The position numbers and the translations under genes are program-made. From JAGZEG01 sp963930185 (GTDB taxonomy: Bacteria > Actinomycetota > Coriobacteriia > Coriobacteriales > UMGS124), in NCBI GenBank assembly GCA_963930185.1, contig CAWVLT010000080.1, positions 1 through 43,665 of the forward strand: a stretch of DNA of 43,665 bases, in the 5' to 3' direction. Below, piece by piece: positions 8,944 through 16,802 of the stretch. The notes under the pieces are model-generated. The model was not told the origin of the DNA. It did not search any database and worked only from the letters and a program-made list of their open reading frames with translations. Each line of letters starts with the position of its first letter. Position 1 is the first letter of the stretch.

Positions 8944-9145
8944 GATTCCTTGACGTAGCCCAAGGGATGCGGCAGCGGGAGCCAGCTCCCTGCCCAACCA
9001 GCTCGAGACTACCACCTTCAACGAGTTTCGCGAGCTCTCGATAGGCCTGCTCCTCGGGTATGTAGGGAAGCCCCTCGACGTCGCGCTTTCTGATCGTCCC
9101 GCCTTGCTGGCGCGCAAGCTTCATGATGAGCTCTGGATACCTCAC
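8915..9145 (-). CDS. Small winged-helix DNA-binding protein, candidate cassette regulator
   Basis: The 76-residue frame (GTG at 9145; an ATG at 9124 gives 69 aa) contains PELIMKLARQQGGTIRKRDV and EQAYRELAKLVEGGSLELVG, the pattern of a winged helix-turn-helix: helix, turn, recognition helix, then a beta wing with GQGAGSRCRI. Similar modules form the C-termini of AlbA_2/Fic-type regulators and AbiEi-like antitoxins. Neither start has a strong ribosome site. It could be a free-standing regulator or the remnant of a larger gene. It stands between the DUF2791 ATPase and helicase genes, with GACATGTC-type palindromes on both sides, which supports an autoregulating repressor of the cassette. Confidence 0.55.
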   Translation of the reverse strand: MRYPELIMKLARQQGGTIRKRDVEGLPYIPEEQAYRELAKLVEGGSLELVGQGAGSRCRIPWATSRNQDKIKTYII

Positions 9146-9234
9146 CCTGTCAATATCAGATTGGTGAACGAAGTCGGCCCCTCATCCTGTACCTCTTGCC
9201 TCTTTCGCTCCCAAATGGGCACCCATTTCGCTTG

Positions 9235-9265
9235 GGACATGTCCGGATATAATCAAGACATGTTC
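9235..9265. promoter_or_regulatory. Paired GACATGTC-type palindromes upstream of the winged-helix gene
   Basis: GGACATGTCC (9235-9244) is a perfect 10-bp palindrome, and AGACATGTTC (9256-9265) is a close copy. Their centres are 21 bp apart, two helical turns, so two dimers would bind the same DNA face. They fall directly after the stop of the DUF2791 gene, overlapping a possible minus-strand -10 (TATATC) between them. The motif recurs at 8903-8910. Confidence 0.6.
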
Positions 9266-9269
9266 TATT

Positions 9270-10826
9270 TTACAGCGTGAACTCGGCGAACCCCCGCTCG
9301 TCACGCTTGGCCATCGGGCTTGCTGACACATGGCGGGTGCCTCCGGCAGCCCCATCGCCCGCCACGCCCGTCACTCCGAACATGCCACCCGTCACCCCCG
9401 GCTCGGGCGGCGTCGCGAAGTCAAAGTCGCCTGACATGAGCAGGTCAGCAACCTTGACCTGCGGGTTTTGGTACACGATGTCGAGCAGCTCGATGAAGTC
9501 ACGGATCACCTCGCGCGGGGTCAGGTGCGTGTCGGCCCCCACACGGCCGAACTCCACCTTGAGGAAGTCCACCAGGTCGGCCTCGCCCAGCGTGCGCTCG
9601 TAGCCAAAGAACCCCGCGTGGATGTCGGCCAGCTTCTCGATGAGGACGAGCAGCTCCTCGTAGGTGAGCGGCTCCAGCTGGATGACCGGCGCCAGCATGT
9701 CGCGCAGGCCCTCGCGCCCGAAGCGCCCCTGGGTGAGGCGGCTGCGCAGCGCCTCGTAGCTGTAGATGCCCCGGCGGCGGTCCTCGATGCACTGGGGCGT
9801 GCCGCTCATGATGATGCCCAGATGGCGAGCCTTGCCCTGCAGCGTGTCGTTGTACATGGTGAGGATCTTCTCGTAGTTGTACTGGCGTGACACCGCGTTG
9901 GGGATCTTGTAGAGGTTCACGAGCTCGTCGATGAGGATGACCAGGCCCTCGTAGCCGGCGCCCCTGAGGAAGGCGGCAAGCACCTTGAGATAGTCGTACC
10001 AGTCATCGTCGGTGATGATCATGCTCACGCCGAGCTCCTCGCGCGCCTCGCTCTTGGTGCGGTACTCGCCGCGGAACCATTTGACGACGTTTGCCTTGGT
10101 CTGGTCGTCGCCCTCGAGGTGCGAGCGGAAGTACAGCGTGAGCAGCCGGGCGAAGTCATATCCGTGAACGAGCTCCTGCAGCGAGCGAACCACCTCGAGG
10201 ATGCGCGCCTCGACGTGCTGCGAGAACGCAGGGTCGTCGGGCCCCAGACCCTCCTGCAGGCTGACCTGGCCCTGCACGTTGCTGATCCAGCGATCGAGGA
10301 TGAGGGTGAGCGCACCGCCCTCGGGGCGCGTCTTGGTGGAGAGGTTGCCGATGAGCTCGCGATACGTCGCGAGCCCCTGCCCCTTGGTACCCTGCAGCCG
10401 GCGCTCGGGCGAGAGATCGGCATCGGCCACCACGAAGCCCTTGCCCATGGCGTGATTGCGGATGGTCTGGAGCAGGAAGCTCTTGCCGCTGCCGTAGCGC
10501 CCCACCAGGAAGCGGAAGGAAGCCCCGCCGTCGGCGACCAGGTCCAGGTCATGCAGCAGAGCGGCAATCTCCTCGGTGCGCCCAACCGTGATGTAGGGCA
10601 AACCCACGCGCGGCACCACGCCGCCCTTGAGCGAGTTGAGGATGACCGCCGCGATGCGCCGGGGAACCTTGGTCGACCCCGGAGCGGCGGAAGCCCCGCC
10701 CGGCACCCGTCCCGCGCCCGCCCGACCCGTCTCCACCTGGCCGCCATTGACCTGGCCCGCCCCCGCCTGGTCCATCCCTGCCCGGCTCGTCCCCGTCTGG
10801 CTCATCTCGTTCGCACGAATTTCCAT
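9270..10826 (-). CDS. DUF2791 / BrxD-like P-loop ATPase
   Basis: The protein (518 aa from the ATG at 10826) has a conserved entry RRIAAVILNSLKGGVVPRVG, Walker A GRYGSGKS, and Walker B LVILIDELVNLYK followed by a sensor-like segment GIIMSGTPQCIEDRRRG. These are hallmarks of the DUF2791 family, which includes BrxD of BREX systems. Such ATPases are thought to act with helicases on DNA. The first 45 residues are low-complexity repeats of Gly, Ala, Gln and Arg. A TTG at 10844 would overlap the stop of the TerB_N/C gene (TTGA), showing tight coupling whichever start is used. Expected partners are the TerB_N/C protein and the Lhr-like helicase. Confidence 0.87.
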   Translation of the reverse strand: MEIRANEMSQTGTSRAGMDQAGAGQVNGGQVETGRAGAGRVPGGASAAPGSTKVPRRIAAVILNSLKGGVVPRVGLPYITVGRTEEIAALLHDLDLVADGGASFRFLVGRYGSGKSFLLQTIRNHAMGKGFVVADADLSPERRLQGTKGQGLATYRELIGNLSTKTRPEGGALTLILDRWISNVQGQVSLQEGLGPDDPAFSQHVEARILEVVRSLQELVHGYDFARLLTLYFRSHLEGDDQTKANVVKWFRGEYRTKSEAREELGVSMIITDDDWYDYLKVLAAFLRGAGYEGLVILIDELVNLYKIPNAVSRQYNYEKILTMYNDTLQGKARHLGIIMSGTPQCIEDRRRGIYSYEALRSRLTQGRFGREGLRDMLAPVIQLEPLTYEELLVLIEKLADIHAGFFGYERTLGEADLVDFLKVEFGRVGADTHLTPREVIRDFIELLDIVYQNPQVKVADLLMSGDFDFATPPEPGVTGGMFGVTGVAGDGAAGGTRHVSASPMAKRDERGFAEFTL

Positions 10827-10840
10827 GCCGTCCGCGCCTC

Positions 10841-12928
10841 TCAAAGCTCCGATCCTGACGAGACGATGTCCCGTACGTCCTGCAGGTAATCCTCAATGAT
10901 AGCAGGGGTGTCCCCCACGAACTCGATCGCCGTGTCACCCAGTGCGTCAAACAGCTTCTCGTTGATGCCGTCCACCAGCATCTCCACGCTCGCAAAGCCG
11001 CCGGACGGACCAGCGGACGCCATTGTGTCGCCATCGGGCGCCCCGTCGAGCAGGTACCGCACGAACGCCATCTCGACATCGGTCAGGCCACATGCAGACG
11101 GCGCCTGAGAAGGAACCGGAGGCATCGTCGGCACGGGAGGCGCCGTCGGCACCGCGGGCGACGCCGGGGAGGGAGCGGGCACGAGCGCCGAAGGAACCGC
11201 CACGACGACCTCATCAAACAGCCTGCCCTGTTCGACGGACATCAGGACGAGGTCCGGTGCCTCGGTCTTCGTAGCCCTCCCAACCCACTCGGTCTCAACT
11301 TCCTTGGCCTCCTTTGCCCCTTCGGCCAGCCCGATCCCGCAGGCGGCCCCGATCCCTTCGGCCGCCTCAATCACCCCTGCGGTCCCGACGCCCTCCCCCT
11401 CGTCGCGTTCCTCGTCCACCAGCAGGGCCTCGCGCGTGCTCGCCGCCGCCCGACGGATCCCGCCGAGCTTGGACAGGTCGATGTCGATGCGACGAGGCGT
11501 GTGGGCGCGCTTCCACTCAAGCCAGCGGTCGATCTCCTTGTCGATGATCTGCAGCAGGTACTTGGGAGTCTTTGGGGCATGCAGGGGATGCGGGAAGTCC
11601 AGCCGCACGCGCATCTGCGCGTCGATCGACTTGAGGATGGCGCCCAGCCGCGAGCTCTCGGACTTTGTGCCCTGATAGCGCTCGCACGTCCAGCGTCCCC
11701 GCTCGCATGCGTAGCGGTGGATGGGGTCGAGCTCGAAGGTCGCGTCCGCATGGGGCTGCGCCTCGTGGAACACAGCGGCGCGAAACATCTGGTACGGCGC
11801 CGCAACGTGCTCGCCGAACAGGCTCTGGCACAGGTCATACTTGCGGTTCTTGCGATAGTAGGCGTCGAGCCGCTCGACGACCGCCAGCGTCACGGCCTGC
11901 GTGGCCTGCGGCTCCTGCTTGTAGAGCCGCGAGCTCTTGATACGGTAGGTCGATAGCGTGGAGAGCGCCCCGAAGCGCTCCTCGGGCGTGTGGCTGGCCG
12001 GGCCGAGCAGAGTCGCCAGGGCCTCGTCGTACACGATGACGTCGCCCAGCAGCGGGTCCGCCTCGATCAGCGAGCGATCCATGCCATGGTAGATCACGAG
12101 GTCGCGCAGCCACGTCTTGACGTAGCGGTTGATGGAGGGGTCGAGGTCGCGATACGCCTCCCAGAAGTCATGGAGCTTGGCAAAGGCGTCCTGGGGCGAG
12201 GAAGCGCCGATCCCGTTGAGCAGCTCGTAGATGTACACGTAGGCAAAGGACGTCGAGACGGGCGTCACCTCGCCGCGCCTGACCTTGGTGCGCCAGCTAA
12301 TGTAGCCTCTGAGCTGGCGGTTCGACATGCTCTGGTAGGTCGGGTAATAGCACATGAACGAGCCGGAGAACGCGAAGTCATCCTCCACATCCGCCAGCAG
12401 CATACCCTGCTCGTAGAAGAGCCACGACTCGGGCTTGTTGCGGGCACCGTGGCTCAGCGCGATGGCACGGACGTCGCCGTACTGGGCGGGAAGCGCCACC
12501 TCTTGGCGGGCATAGGGATTCGAATACGAGTCGGAACCGGGGCGGGTGGCAAATGAGCGGCTCGACCAGTCGATAGGCAACTCGAGCTGCGACGACGGTC
12601 GACGTGCAGTCGGATGCGCGTCCGGAGCGGGCCGCTGCGTGGCCCTCGCCTGTTGCGTCGCGTCGTGCGTCGCCTGTCGGGCTGCCTGCCGGGTCGCGTG
12701 TCGTGCCGTCATTCGCTCGGGAGCCGTCGCGCTCCCGGGGACTGCCGATCTTTCGGGATTTGCCGCGCGCTCGGCACGCTGGGCCACCAGGTCCGCGCCC
12801 GTCTTGAGGATGGGCTCATCCTCGTAGACGCGCGAGGCGAAGCGTCCGTCGACGAAGCGCCTGCTCTCGCGGACCTTGGGGTCAGACAGGATCTGCTCGA
12901 TGATGCGTCGCGCACCCAGCTCGCCCAT
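10841..12928 (-). CDS. TerB_N / TerB_C domain protein
   Basis: The 695-residue protein has a TerB_N domain (about 150-330) with the signature YISWRTKVRRG and FAYVYIYELLNGIG, and a TerB_C-type segment (about 430-500) with RIDIDLSKLGGIRRAA. The small metal-binding TerB core that normally sits between them is not obvious. Residues about 60-110 (Ala, Arg, Gln, Thr) and 510-630 (Gly/Ala/Glu, then Pro repeats) are low-complexity. TerB_N/TerB_C proteins occur in operons with DUF2791 ATPases and SF2 helicases and are thought to serve chemical-stress or phage defence; the biochemistry is unknown. The ATG has GGGGAGG 11 nt upstream. A competing frame with a better ribosome site starts at 13023 (GTG) and runs into this gene out of frame. 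Confidence 0.85.
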   Translation of the reverse strand: MGELGARRIIEQILSDPKVRESRRFVDGRFASRVYEDEPILKTGADLVAQRAERAANPERSAVPGSATAPERMTARHATRQAARQATHDATQQARATQRPAPDAHPTARRPSSQLELPIDWSSRSFATRPGSDSYSNPYARQEVALPAQYGDVRAIALSHGARNKPESWLFYEQGMLLADVEDDFAFSGSFMCYYPTYQSMSNRQLRGYISWRTKVRRGEVTPVSTSFAYVYIYELLNGIGASSPQDAFAKLHDFWEAYRDLDPSINRYVKTWLRDLVIYHGMDRSLIEADPLLGDVIVYDEALATLLGPASHTPEERFGALSTLSTYRIKSSRLYKQEPQATQAVTLAVVERLDAYYRKNRKYDLCQSLFGEHVAAPYQMFRAAVFHEAQPHADATFELDPIHRYACERGRWTCERYQGTKSESSRLGAILKSIDAQMRVRLDFPHPLHAPKTPKYLLQIIDKEIDRWLEWKRAHTPRRIDIDLSKLGGIRRAAASTREALLVDEERDEGEGVGTAGVIEAAEGIGAACGIGLAEGAKEAKEVETEWVGRATKTEAPDLVLMSVEQGRLFDEVVVAVPSALVPAPSPASPAVPTAPPVPTMPPVPSQAPSACGLTDVEMAFVRYLLDGAPDGDTMASAGPSGGFASVEMLVDGINEKLFDALGDTAIEFVGDTPAIIEDYLQDVRDIVSSGSEL

Positions 12929-13038
12929 GCCAAGATCCGCCTCCCCTCAACTATACGCCCGAAATGCAGGCTGCGCCCGAACTCGTCCCATACAGCTGCG
13001 CCGTCATAGGCGCCTACAGACACTCACAAGCACCTCCT

Positions 13039-13044
13039 ATTATA
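13039..13044 (-). promoter_or_regulatory. Candidate -10 box for the TerB cassette
   Basis: TATAAT on the minus strand stands about 110 nt before the TerB_N/C start. No convincing -35 is seen 16-18 nt upstream (TTCTAT at best). AGGAGG follows at once and could serve a short frame starting GTG at 13023. Confidence 0.4.
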
Positions 13045-13178
13045 GATGCCTGCTTTCCAATAGAACATATGTACGCATTGGGATCATGAGAGAAACAAGG
13101 GCATGCGACCAGACTGGCCGCGACCGCCGAACCCGGCATGTATTCATTGGCCGCAGAAACTCGCCGACAGCCAAAAAC

Positions 13179-13218
13179 CGCTTTCTTGCCATTTTTCTTA
13201 GGATATGAATTTCATATT
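13179..13218 (-). repeat. Diverged intergenic repeat, copy 3 (minus orientation)
   Basis: On the minus strand it reads ATATGAAATTCATATCCT, followed by ATGGCAAGAAAG. Its first block is shared with copy 2 at 2782-2837. It includes a 15-bp palindrome (ATATGAATTTCATAT, 13203-13217). The gene-free, AT-rich stretch 12929-13570 upstream of the TerB cassette holds this copy, copy 4 and the hairpin at 13452-13488. Confidence 0.55.
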
Positions 13219-13360
13219 GTATTGCTCAGATTTAAATTGTCAGGCATATTGCCAGTGCAGTGTTATCGCCACAACAAATTACCTGCGCGTATGCCAGTCG
13301 GTCTCTAATCAGTAACACTATTCTGAAAAGAGCGGCAAAATGCGAGCGAGAAGTGATTCG

Positions 13361-13415
13361 CTATGAAATTCATGCCCTCAATTTTATGGCAGAAAGAGGC
13401 GTCTCGGGTGCATCG
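13361..13415 (+). repeat. Diverged intergenic repeat, copy 4 (plus orientation)
   Basis: It contains TATGAAATTCATG (13362-13374), CCTCAATTTTATGGCAGAAA (13376-13395) and GGGTGCATCG (13406-13415). It forms an inverted pair with copy 3 across 142 bp, mirroring the pair at 2603-2837. Confidence 0.55.
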
Positions 13416-13451
13416 CACCCCAAAGCGGCCTCGCACATCATGCCGCAACGC

Positions 13452-13488
13452 GCACGGGGCGCCGACTCCAAACGTCGGCGCCCCGTGC
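13452..13488 (-). terminator. 15-bp perfect hairpin downstream of the broken flavoprotein gene
   Basis: Arms GCACGGGGCGCCGAC (13452-13466) and GTCGGCGCCCCGTGC (13474-13488) pair perfectly around a 7-nt loop, about 80 nt past the stop on the minus strand. No U-tract follows, as with other hairpins in this window. Confidence 0.65.
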
Positions 13489-13570
13489 CCAAGTATGTAA
13501 GCATATCATGCACGCAGCCCGTGCACATGTCTGCGGCCCATCGCCCTCTGAGGGGGCTATACCTATCGGT

Positions 13571-15511
13571 CTACAGCCCTGCCTGCGCAAGTGCGTCGTA
13601 GACGGCCTCGATGATGCCGGCACTGGTTCGCGTGGCGTTAGTGATGATGTCAGCATCGGGCGACCCGGTCTCGATCATCTGCTGCGGCATGCGCTCCAGG
13701 GCCTGCTCTACGCGGATGAGGCCGGGGGTCTCGTGCTGCTCCAGGATCTCCACGCTGGTGATCTTCTCGCCATCAAGCGTGACGCGCACGACAATGGGAG
13801 CGGGGCTCTTGCCCAGGCCGCGGCCGATGTACTGGTTCTCGCTGCACTCGTACTCGACCTCCTCCACGGCCGGCCGGAAGCCCTCGCCCTCGGCGACCAG
13901 GTCGTCCTGGGTCACGTCGTCCTTCGCGGCCACCGCGTTGCGCCCCGAGATGCGGCCGAAGATCATGCCACCGCCGAGGTTGTTGCCCGACTGGTAGAGG
14001 TTGCTCCAGATGTCGCCCAGCTCGCCTGCCTCGTAGAGATGGGGAATCGGTTCGCCGTTGGTGTCGATGATCTCGCCACCAACCCCACGCTCGGGGCCAC
14101 CCTGCGTATTCACGGTGCAGGCGGTGAGCTTTATGAGGTAGAACGGCGCCGTGGCGATTGGCTCGAGGAACTGGGTGCGCCCGTACTGCTTGTCGTCGCC
14201 CTCAGCGCAGAAGCCGTTGTAGTCCTCGATCGTTTTCATGAAGCGCTCGGTCGCCGTCTCGTCAAGGCCGATGAGCTCGGCGATTCCCTCAAGGGTGTCG
14301 GCCTTTTGGATCCAGCCCCGCGCCATCTCCTCGCTGCCGTCAACCGACCACGAGGCGTGGATCTGGCCCTTGTCCAGGATGGCCTGGTCGTAGACGTACC
14401 ACATGTCATCGGGAAGCGAAGGGCAGGTGAACATGCCGTGGTTCCACACCTTGCCGTGTGCCTGGGCGGGGTTGCCCATGGCAAAGAGCACATGCGACTC
14501 GTCGATGCGCGTGCCATCGTCACCCACCACGATGCCGCAGCTCGCGGCGTATTTGCCGAACACGAACGTGGGGGTCTGTGTCGTGGGGTCGTAGAACTCG
14601 CCGTTGGTCGTGGCGCGGTTGTTCATGTGCCACAGCTGCGCGCCCACCTCCTGCGCCATGCGGATGCCATCGCCCTCGTTCCACAGGGCGCGGCCCAGAG
14701 ACGGCCAGAACGTGTTACCAAAGTAGTCCTGCTGCATGCGCACGTTGTTCTCAAAGCCGCCGCACGCCAGCACCACGCCGTTCTTGGCGCGCACCTTGAT
14801 AGTCTGCTCGCCGACCTGCGCCTCCACGCCATGGACGATCCTAGTCTGCGGGTCCTGGATCAGATGGGTGGCCGGGGCCTCGTACCACACGTCGATGAGG
14901 TCGGCCCGCTCAACGACGTTGCGCTTGAGCAGGGCGTAGGTCTGGCCGTCGCCGCCAAAGTTCTCGCCGGGGCGCACGCCGTAGTAACCGTTGGTGGTGA
15001 AGGGCTTGTAAGCGTCCGAATACTCGCACATGGGGAACTCGGGCATGCTGAAGCTCGTGGTGTCCGAGGCGCCTAGGTTCTCGAAGAACTCCTTGCTCCT
15101 GGTCATCTCGTCGACGTAGACCTCAATCATCTCGTCGCTGGGGGTCTCGTAGTCGCCGCGCATCCACTTCATGTACTCGACCATGCGGGGTGCGTCGTCG
15201 GTCCATCCCATGAACTGCATGCAGACGTTGGAGTTGCCGCCCGACTCGGCCTCGCTGGCCTTCTCGAGCACGAGCACACTGGATCCGAGGTCAGCCGCCG
15301 TGATGGCGGTGGCACAGCCGGCGCCGCCCAGACCAACGACTACCACGTCGTACTCGGCATCCTAGTCGATGGTGGTTTCGAACGCGGCGTCCGAGTCCAC
15401 GGCCGTGTCCTCTGCGGCCTCGTCGGCGACAGCGATGCCAGCCATGCCTCCCATGGCGGCAAGCGCGGCGGCGCCGGCGATGAATCCCCTGCGGTTCATG
15501 GTGGTGTCCAT
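13571..15511 (-). pseudogene. Tat-exported FAD/FMN_bind flavoprotein reductase interrupted by an in-frame TAG
   Basis: Read through one stop codon this is a 646-codon flavoprotein gene. It has a Tat signal (MNRRGFIAGAAALAAMGG), a Glu/Asp/Ala-rich linker, an FAD_binding_2 domain (VVVVGLGGAGCATAITAADL near residue 55, GGGMIFGRISGRNA near the end of that domain), and a C-terminal FMN_bind segment ending DIITNATRTSAG. An amber codon at 15362-15364 (minus strand TAG) follows the residues FETTID, with the frame kept on both sides. Paralogues in this window have Trp there (ITWD, VTWN, ISWD), so a single TGG to TAG change explains it. The ATG at 15511 has GAAGGGA 7 nt upstream. Without suppression only a ~49-residue exported stub is made; the rest of the gene shows no other damage, so loss is recent or the stop is read through. 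Confidence 0.85.
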
Positions 15512-15770
15512 AGCGTTTCCCTTCGTCCGTGCGCGGCGACCCCTCATGGCCGCCCCTTGTGATGAGTCGCACGATACGCGGGTGGGCACGCGTAATAAAA
15601 ACAGTTCTTGTTGGATGTAGAAACACGCTCACTTTGATGCGGGCACAAAAATATCAGGTAGCTTGGGCGTCCGCGGGGGACCGGACATCATGCACGCAGG
15701 GTCGGGCACCGGCCACACGGCACGGATCACCTTGCAACCGTCCCGGCGAGCCCCCACGCGCAAGGCCGGA

Positions 15771-16712
15771 TCACCCCTGCTGGGCAGCAAGCTCCTCGTC
15801 AACGGCGAGCAGGGTGTCCACGGCCGCCGGCAGCACGGGGTTGCCGTTGACGGGGCTGTACATGAGCAGGGCCTCTACGACAAAGGGGCCGTCGGCCGGC
15901 CTGATCTCGACTAGGCGCCGACGCCCGGCGGACACCATATCCGGGCGGAACGACTCATTGAAGACGACCACGCTCTCGGGCCTGGCGTAAGCGTAGTATT
16001 CCAGCATGCTGTGGCAGATCACCATGTCGATGCGCAGGTCGAGCCCCTCGCGCGCAAAGAGCTCCTCGGTAGCGCGGGGAATGGGGCCGTTGCTGGCAAA
16101 CGAGGGTGTCGCTATGCGGAAGCGGGCGACGTCGGCAAGCGTCACGCGCGGTTCCTTCGCCAGCGGATGGCTCTCGGGCACGCCGAACACCAGAGGAAAC
16201 GAGTTGGACCGCAGGCGCCGGCACCGCAGACTACCCCGCGACTCGCAGGGCCGCTCGCCCGCCCGCGTTATCTCGCGCACGAATCCCAGGTCGATGGCAC
16301 CGTCGAGCAGAAGCGACACGTCGTCCTCGTTCTTGTCCACCATGTTGACCACCAGGCCCGGACGCTCGCGCTCGAGCTTATCCACGGCGCGGGTCACCAG
16401 CTGAAAGAACGACTCCGTGGCATATCGCTTGAGACTGAGCCTGCCGGGCTCCCCCGAGGCGGCGCGCCTCACGTCTGCACGCATCCTCGCAGTGAGCGCC
16501 TTGACCTCATACGCGTAATCGAGAAACGCCCTGCCTGCGCCTGTCGGCACGGCGCTCTGGCCCCTCTCGAACAGCTTGGCGCCGAGCTCTTCCTCGAGCA
16601 CGATCATCCTGCGACTGAGCGTTTGCTGCGAGAGGTTGTTCCTACGAGCAGCCTCGCTGATACCCCCGTGTGCTATGACCTCGGTGAACAGACGAATGCT
16701 CTCAATGTCCAT
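15771..16712 (-). CDS. LysR-family transcriptional regulator
   Basis: This 313-residue protein starts MDIESIRLFTEVIAHGGISE and has the LysR helix-turn-helix (AARRNNLSQQTLSRRM), then a substrate-binding domain. The ATG at 16712 follows AGGGAG closely; a start at 16730 is also possible. It lies upstream of the broken flavoprotein gene on the same strand, 259 nt away, so that gene is its natural target. The LysR gene itself is intact, so the enzyme's inactivation may have left it regulating something else. Confidence 0.87.
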   Translation of the reverse strand: MDIESIRLFTEVIAHGGISEAARRNNLSQQTLSRRMIVLEEELGAKLFERGQSAVPTGAGRAFLDYAYEVKALTARMRADVRRAASGEPGRLSLKRYATESFFQLVTRAVDKLERERPGLVVNMVDKNEDDVSLLLDGAIDLGFVREITRAGERPCESRGSLRCRRLRSNSFPLVFGVPESHPLAKEPRVTLADVARFRIATPSFASNGPIPRATEELFAREGLDLRIDMVICHSMLEYYAYARPESVVVFNESFRPDMVSAGRRRLVEIRPADGPFVVEALLMYSPVNGNPVLPAAVDTLLAVDEELAAQQG

Positions 16713-16802
16713 GACGCTCCCTCGTCGCAAGACGTATGTTCAGATCAGTGTGGTGACGCATATCGCAACCGTCAATGCCGCACAACATCCACTGGCGGCC
16801 GC

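Noticed and set aside
6265..12928. Complete BREX system
   Set aside because: Only helicase and BrxD-like ATPase resemble BREX parts. PglX, PglZ, BrxC and BrxL are absent from the window, so I call it BREX-like in two components only.
2603..13415. Reading the intergenic repeat as fragments of LysR coding sequence
   Set aside because: One frame gives EIHILNFLAE-like peptides resembling LysR starts, but differences between copies are not biased to third positions, and the frames break at once. DNA-level repeat is the simpler view.
13260..13601. Open frame across the gene-free region before the TerB cassette
   Set aside because: No ribosome site, no domain, mixed codon use, and it runs over the repeat copies and the hairpin at 13452.
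15362..15364. Pyrrolysine or other programmed amber decoding
   Set aside because: The family has plain Trp at this site in three paralogues, no pyl genes are in view, and a one-base mutation is enough. Readthrough by a suppressor remains open but unsupported.
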